Assembly: GCF_000153165.2 (NCBI RefSeq)
Contig: NC_014472.1
Span: 2,290,001-2,354,000, forward strand
Direction of reading: 5' to 3'
DNA length: 64,000 bases
Source: Maribacter sp. HTCC2170
GTDB taxonomy: Bacteria; Bacteroidota; Bacteroidia; Flavobacteriales; Flavobacteriaceae
Shown here: positions 60,823 to 64,000 of the stretch, in pieces
Numbering within the stretch: position 1 is the first letter of the stretch
How the letters are laid out: the number at the start of each line of letters is the position of its first letter
Made by a program: the position numbers and the translations under genes
The notes under the pieces: generated by a model
What the model saw: the letters and a program-made list of their open reading frames with translations, nothing else
Databases searched by the model: none
Told to the model about the DNA's origin: nothing

Positions 60823-62223
60823 TTATCTTGAAGCTTTTTTGTTGTTTGATATTATGTTCTGCGTCCATTCTGTTTTATAAAACTCAGGAAACTCTTCAGA
60901 GAACAATTGTAGCTTTTCTGAATCTTTTTTCAATGCATCTATTAAACGGATACGTGCATTTATTTTATCATTTGCTAGCAAATGGAATCCCGCTGTTTTA
61001 TACAGAATATCAGCACTTTCCGGATAAAATTCCTGTCCTTGTGCCAGTATATGTAAGCCAGAGGCAAAATCCCTATTTTCTTTGGCCACGCTGGCCCAAC
61101 TTAACCAAGTGTCCAATTCGTAATTACCCAAATCAACAGACTGCTTAAATGAAAAATCTGCCTGGTCAAAGTTTTCAAGGGCAGCATTTATTTTTGCACC
61201 TTTTTTCCAATAGGTTGGGTTCTCACCATCAATATTCAAGGCTTTATTTATGTAATACAATGCCTTTTCGTAATTACCATTATTAAAATAGAAATCTGTT
61301 ATGGCTAACCAACCTTTGTCCAACAAGGGGTCTTCATGTACTGTTTGATAGTAGTAGTACTTGGCCATTTCATCATTACACAAACGCTCATAGCACTTTC
61401 CTATTCTTAAGTATGCATGTGAAGTTGGATCTTCAATCTTAATAGTAGTCTCGTAACTTTCAATAGCTTCATCATATTTGCCTAATTTTTCAAGAACCTT
61501 ACCCTTTTCAAAATAAGCTCCGATAAATGAATCATCCGAAATAATGGCAAAGTCAAAAGCCGTTAAGGCTTCTTGGAACATTCTTTTTGAAAAGTATTGT
61601 TTTCCTAATTGGTGCCATGCTACTTCGCAATAAGGGTTTCGGTCTAAATAATCATTTAGGTATACGATGGCACCTTCAAAATCCTCTAAAAACTCGAAAC
61701 AGTAAATAACGTTGTAGAGTGATGAATAGTCCTGTTCATCAAAACTCACACATTTCATAAAGCTTTCTTTGGCGAGTTTAAAATCATCCATAAAAAGATA
61801 TTCCATGCCTAATAGGGAATGTATATCATAGCTTTTATCGGCAAGACCAAGTGCTTTTTGTAACAAAGTAACTGCAGCTTCGTGATTATCTTTTTTTGAA
61901 TAAATGTTCGCTCTTTGGATATAGATTTCTTCGTTAGTCCCATCCACTAGTTGAAGTTTATCCAGTAATTGTTCTGCAGCATCAAGGTTATTTTCGAAAA
62001 CGAGTACCTCAACATTCAATAGCTTTAGTTCTATAGAATCGGGATGTTGCTTTAAACTGATTTTGATTGCCTTCTTGGCTAAGGCTATTTTACCGTGGTT
62101 GAGGTAATGGTGAATAATATCTTCAAAATCTTCAGCATCAAAGAAGTAGACATCATCTGTCTTAAGCATTGATTCAAACTTCGCAATGGGCTGGTTCGGC
62201 CTTTCGTTAGCTTCTAACGCCAT
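60823..62223 (-). CDS. Tetratricopeptide-repeat protein
   Basis: 466 residues, no signal peptide, so cytoplasmic. About ten TPR units run through the protein from ~25 to 430, clear in segments such as GALAFDSSLE-like helices, GAYFEKGKVLEKLGKYDEAIESYETTIKI and GWLAITDFYFNNGNYEKALYYINKALNID. TPR folds are scaffolds for protein contacts. The gene is just ahead of the DUF368 pair, probably in the same operon; its partner is unknown. Confidence 0.9.
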   Translation of the reverse strand: MALEANERPNQPIAKFESMLKTDDVYFFDAEDFEDIIHHYLNHGKIALAKKAIKISLKQHPDSIELKLLNVEVLVFENNLDAAEQLLDKLQLVDGTNEEIYIQRANIYSKKDNHEAAVTLLQKALGLADKSYDIHSLLGMEYLFMDDFKLAKESFMKCVSFDEQDYSSLYNVIYCFEFLEDFEGAIVYLNDYLDRNPYCEVAWHQLGKQYFSKRMFQEALTAFDFAIISDDSFIGAYFEKGKVLEKLGKYDEAIESYETTIKIEDPTSHAYLRIGKCYERLCNDEMAKYYYYQTVHEDPLLDKGWLAITDFYFNNGNYEKALYYINKALNIDGENPTYWKKGAKINAALENFDQADFSFKQSVDLGNYELDTWLSWASVAKENRDFASGLHILAQGQEFYPESADILYKTAGFHLLANDKINARIRLIDALKKDSEKLQLFSEEFPEFYKTEWTQNIISNNKKASR

Positions 62224-62323
62224 AGGAACTATTTGGTTAAACTATGGAATTAAAAATAGTCTTTTGGATCTACGTTTGATTCCCGATTAGGGCTATATTA
62301 TTAACAAATTAGTTAACAAGTTT

Positions 62324-63502
62324 TTATTTGTAATCGTTGAGTATCTGAAGAATGGTTTCACAACCTTTTTCTATTTCCTCAATGGTAATGGTCAAAGGCG
62401 GTGAAATTCTAACTGCCCTTTGCTCAAATAGTAGCCAAAAGAGTATTAGGTTCTTTTTTGTAGCTGATAGAATAAGAAAATCAGCAAGTTCTTGGCTTTC
62501 CATTATTAAGGCTAACATAAGTCCTTTGCCACGGATCTCCTTGATATACTTATGCTTTAACAGTTTACGGATTGTTTTTTCTTTTTCTAAAGTTTCTTCT
62601 ATCAGATTGCTCCCAGTAATTTCCTGTAACGTTGCCAAACAGGCAGATGCTATCACTGGATTGCCACCAAATGTGGTGATGTGACCTAGCCTTGGATTAT
62701 CTTTTAAGGTCGACATTATCTCATAAGATGACGTAAAAGCACCGACGGGAAGACCGGATGCCATTCCCTTACCAATGACCAAGATATCTGGAATGCAATT
62801 GTACTGTTCAAACGCAAAGAGACTTCCTGAACGACCAAAACCAGGTTGAATTTCATCTAGTACCAATAATGCGCCGACCTCTGTGCATCGTTTTCTGACT
62901 TTTTCTAGATAACCTTCAATTGGTTCAACAAATCCAGCACCACCTTGTATGGTCTCCAGTACGACAGCAGCCGTTCTGGAAGTAATCTTTTGAATATCTA
63001 CTTCCGAATTAAAATCAATAAAGGAAATGTCTGGAATCAAAGGCCTAAAGGTACTTTTTCGTTCCTCATAACCCATAATACTTAGACTACCCATGGTGTT
63101 ACCATGGTACCCCTTATTTGCAGCTACGATTTCTGTTCTGCCCGTAAATCGCCGGGCCAATTTTAATGCTCCTTCTATAGCCTCTGTGCCTGAATTCACC
63201 AAATAGGTAGTTTCTAAAGGAGCTGGAAGGAGTGAGGCCAAAAGCTTGGTATATTCGATTGCAGGTTCTTGAATGTACTCACCATAAACCATTACGTGCA
63301 TATACTTATCCAGCTGGTCTTTTACGGCCTTAACGACCTTTGGGTGACAGTGTCCAAGACTGCAGGCGGAAACACCGGCGACAAAATCAAGATGCGCATT
63401 ACCGTTCTTATCATAGATGTATGAACCTTTGGCATCCACAATTTCCAATGAAAGGGGATGACTTGTTGTTTGGGCTTGATATTTAAGAAAATCATCTTTC
63501 AT
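62324..63502 (-). CDS. Class III PLP aminotransferase (aspartate aminotransferase family)
   Basis: 392 residues. It has FVAGVSACSLGHCHPKVVKAV, NSGTEAIEGALKLARRFTGR, VVLETIQGGAGFVEP, LDEIQPGFGRSG and the PLP lysine Lys245 in VIGKGMASGLPVGAF. The family includes acetylornithine, 4-aminobutyrate and ornithine aminotransferases, and substrate cannot be told from sequence here. It lies directly after the OstA-like gene (8 bp), a pairing common in Bacteroidota, so a role tied to the envelope is possible. Confidence 0.9.
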   Translation of the reverse strand: MKDDFLKYQAQTTSHPLSLEIVDAKGSYIYDKNGNAHLDFVAGVSACSLGHCHPKVVKAVKDQLDKYMHVMVYGEYIQEPAIEYTKLLASLLPAPLETTYLVNSGTEAIEGALKLARRFTGRTEIVAANKGYHGNTMGSLSIMGYEERKSTFRPLIPDISFIDFNSEVDIQKITSRTAAVVLETIQGGAGFVEPIEGYLEKVRKRCTEVGALLVLDEIQPGFGRSGSLFAFEQYNCIPDILVIGKGMASGLPVGAFTSSYEIMSTLKDNPRLGHITTFGGNPVIASACLATLQEITGSNLIEETLEKEKTIRKLLKHKYIKEIRGKGLMLALIMESQELADFLILSATKKNLILFWLLFEQRAVRISPPLTITIEEIEKGCETILQILNDYK

Positions 63503-63510
63503 AATCTGCC

Positions 63511-64000
63511 TTATAAAGCCTTCTTCTGTTTTGATTTTTTCTTTGGATCAATAGCTTGATCATTTGATTTGGGAATATTGTTTACCGGGTCGCCCTCATT
63601 GGAATTGCGTTCTTCTTCCTCGGCATCAATATCAATGGGATTTGAAATTCCTCGTATGATCGGAAGTACAATATTATTATCGTCATAATCAAAAATGTCA
63701 TCTTTGGACATAATTCGCTCATCACCACGCCAAATAAAACCTTTTAGAATTCTTTCATTCACAGATAATTCTGTTTCTGGAAAAATATCGCCTTCTGGGT
63801 CAGTAAAAAAAGTAAGGTCTTCAATGTCATTGTTAGCCATTGTAATGCGGATCTTACTGCATTTGGTCTTGTTTATTCCAACAAGTTCATCGTCATCATT
63901 GTAAACGTAATAAACGACCTCAGTATTCTTGATTAAATCAATGACTTTAAGTTGATTATCCTCAAATTTACCGAACAAGTCTATGCCTTTTGCTTGGTTG
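63511..64000 (-). CDS. OstA-like (LptA-related) protein, C-terminal part (gene cut by window end)
   Basis: The frame continues to the window edge, so this is only the last ~163 residues; a TTG at 63978 is not the true start. The visible part has KVIDLIKNTEVVYYVYNDDDELVGINKTKCSKIRI and LTFFTDPEGDIFPE, the end pattern of flavobacterial OstA-like proteins, which relate to the LptA/LptD lipopolysaccharide transport fold. A long Asp/Glu/Asn-rich linker and a basic tail (PKKKSKQKKAL) close it. The aminotransferase gene follows 8 bp later. Confidence 0.85.
   Translation of the reverse strand, partial: NQAKGIDLFGKFEDNQLKVIDLIKNTEVVYYVYNDDDELVGINKTKCSKIRITMANNDIEDLTFFTDPEGDIFPETELSVNERILKGFIWRGDERIMSKDDIFDYDDNNIVLPIIRGISNPIDIDAEEEERNSNEGDPVNNIPKSNDQAIDPKKKSKQKKAL

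Noticed and set aside
1-64000. tRNA, rRNA, CRISPR, transposase or phage genes
   Set aside because: I looked for tRNA-like cloverleaf segments, short regularly spaced direct repeats and transposase motifs and saw none; the only tandem repeat is the coding one in the SGBP gene.

Overview
The window comes from a low-GC member of the Bacteroidota, most likely a marine Flavobacteriaceae. The evidence is two SusC/SusD pairs, many short-signal lipoproteins, flavobacterial families (DUF6048, DUF6452, DUF6768, CCC-motif membrane proteins, OstA-like protein), -7 elements of the TAnnTTTG type, and an intergenic RNA that folds like 6S RNA. I see no tRNA or rRNA gene, insertion sequence, phage gene or CRISPR array.

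Region 1 (1-18351) is a sugar-utilisation island. It opens with the 3' end of a c-type cytochrome gene and a large Ig-like lipoprotein. Next come a ThuA-like protein and a LacI-family regulator on the minus strand. Divergent from them runs a long plus-strand operon: susC, susD, a DUF6807 lipoprotein, two exported Gfo/Idh/MocA oxidoreductases, a UxuB-like SDR and a complete DctPQM TRAP transporter. Two LacI-type palindromes lie in the 412-bp divergent spacer, and each contains the TTG of a plausible -33 box, one per direction. I infer an oxidised-sugar or hexuronate-type substrate; the exact glycan is unknown.

Region 2 (18364-36968) is mostly housekeeping: DUF4268 and ZIP-transporter genes, RlmL-like and RlmD rRNA methyltransferases, an ECF sigma factor with a DUF6768 partner, ornithine aminotransferase behind a ~100-nt leader with a short upstream ORF, a CCC-motif/DUF2752 cluster, an Smr protein, a cysteine desulfurase, a TonB receptor with an M23 peptidase, a coiled-coil gene plus zapA, a 6S RNA and rny.

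Region 3 (37040-55106, all minus strand) is a beta-1,3-glucan (laminarin-type) polysaccharide utilisation locus. In transcription order it holds a one-polypeptide transmembrane LuxR-HTH sensor, susC, susD, a surface lipoprotein with four exact-period 465-bp repeats, a GH16 endoglucanase, a sugar-porter MFS transporter, a clan GH-A glycosidase lipoprotein and a 1154-residue cytoplasmic protein resembling GH149/GH161 beta-1,3-glucan phosphorylases. Together they suggest extracellular cutting, import of short oligosaccharides and phosphorolysis inside the cell. This is the most interesting system in the window.

Region 4 (55372-64000) returns to core genes: a CBS-domain protein, a DUF349 protein, aroE, two tandem DUF368 membrane proteins, a TPR protein, a class III aminotransferase and the 3' part of an OstA-like gene cut by the window end.
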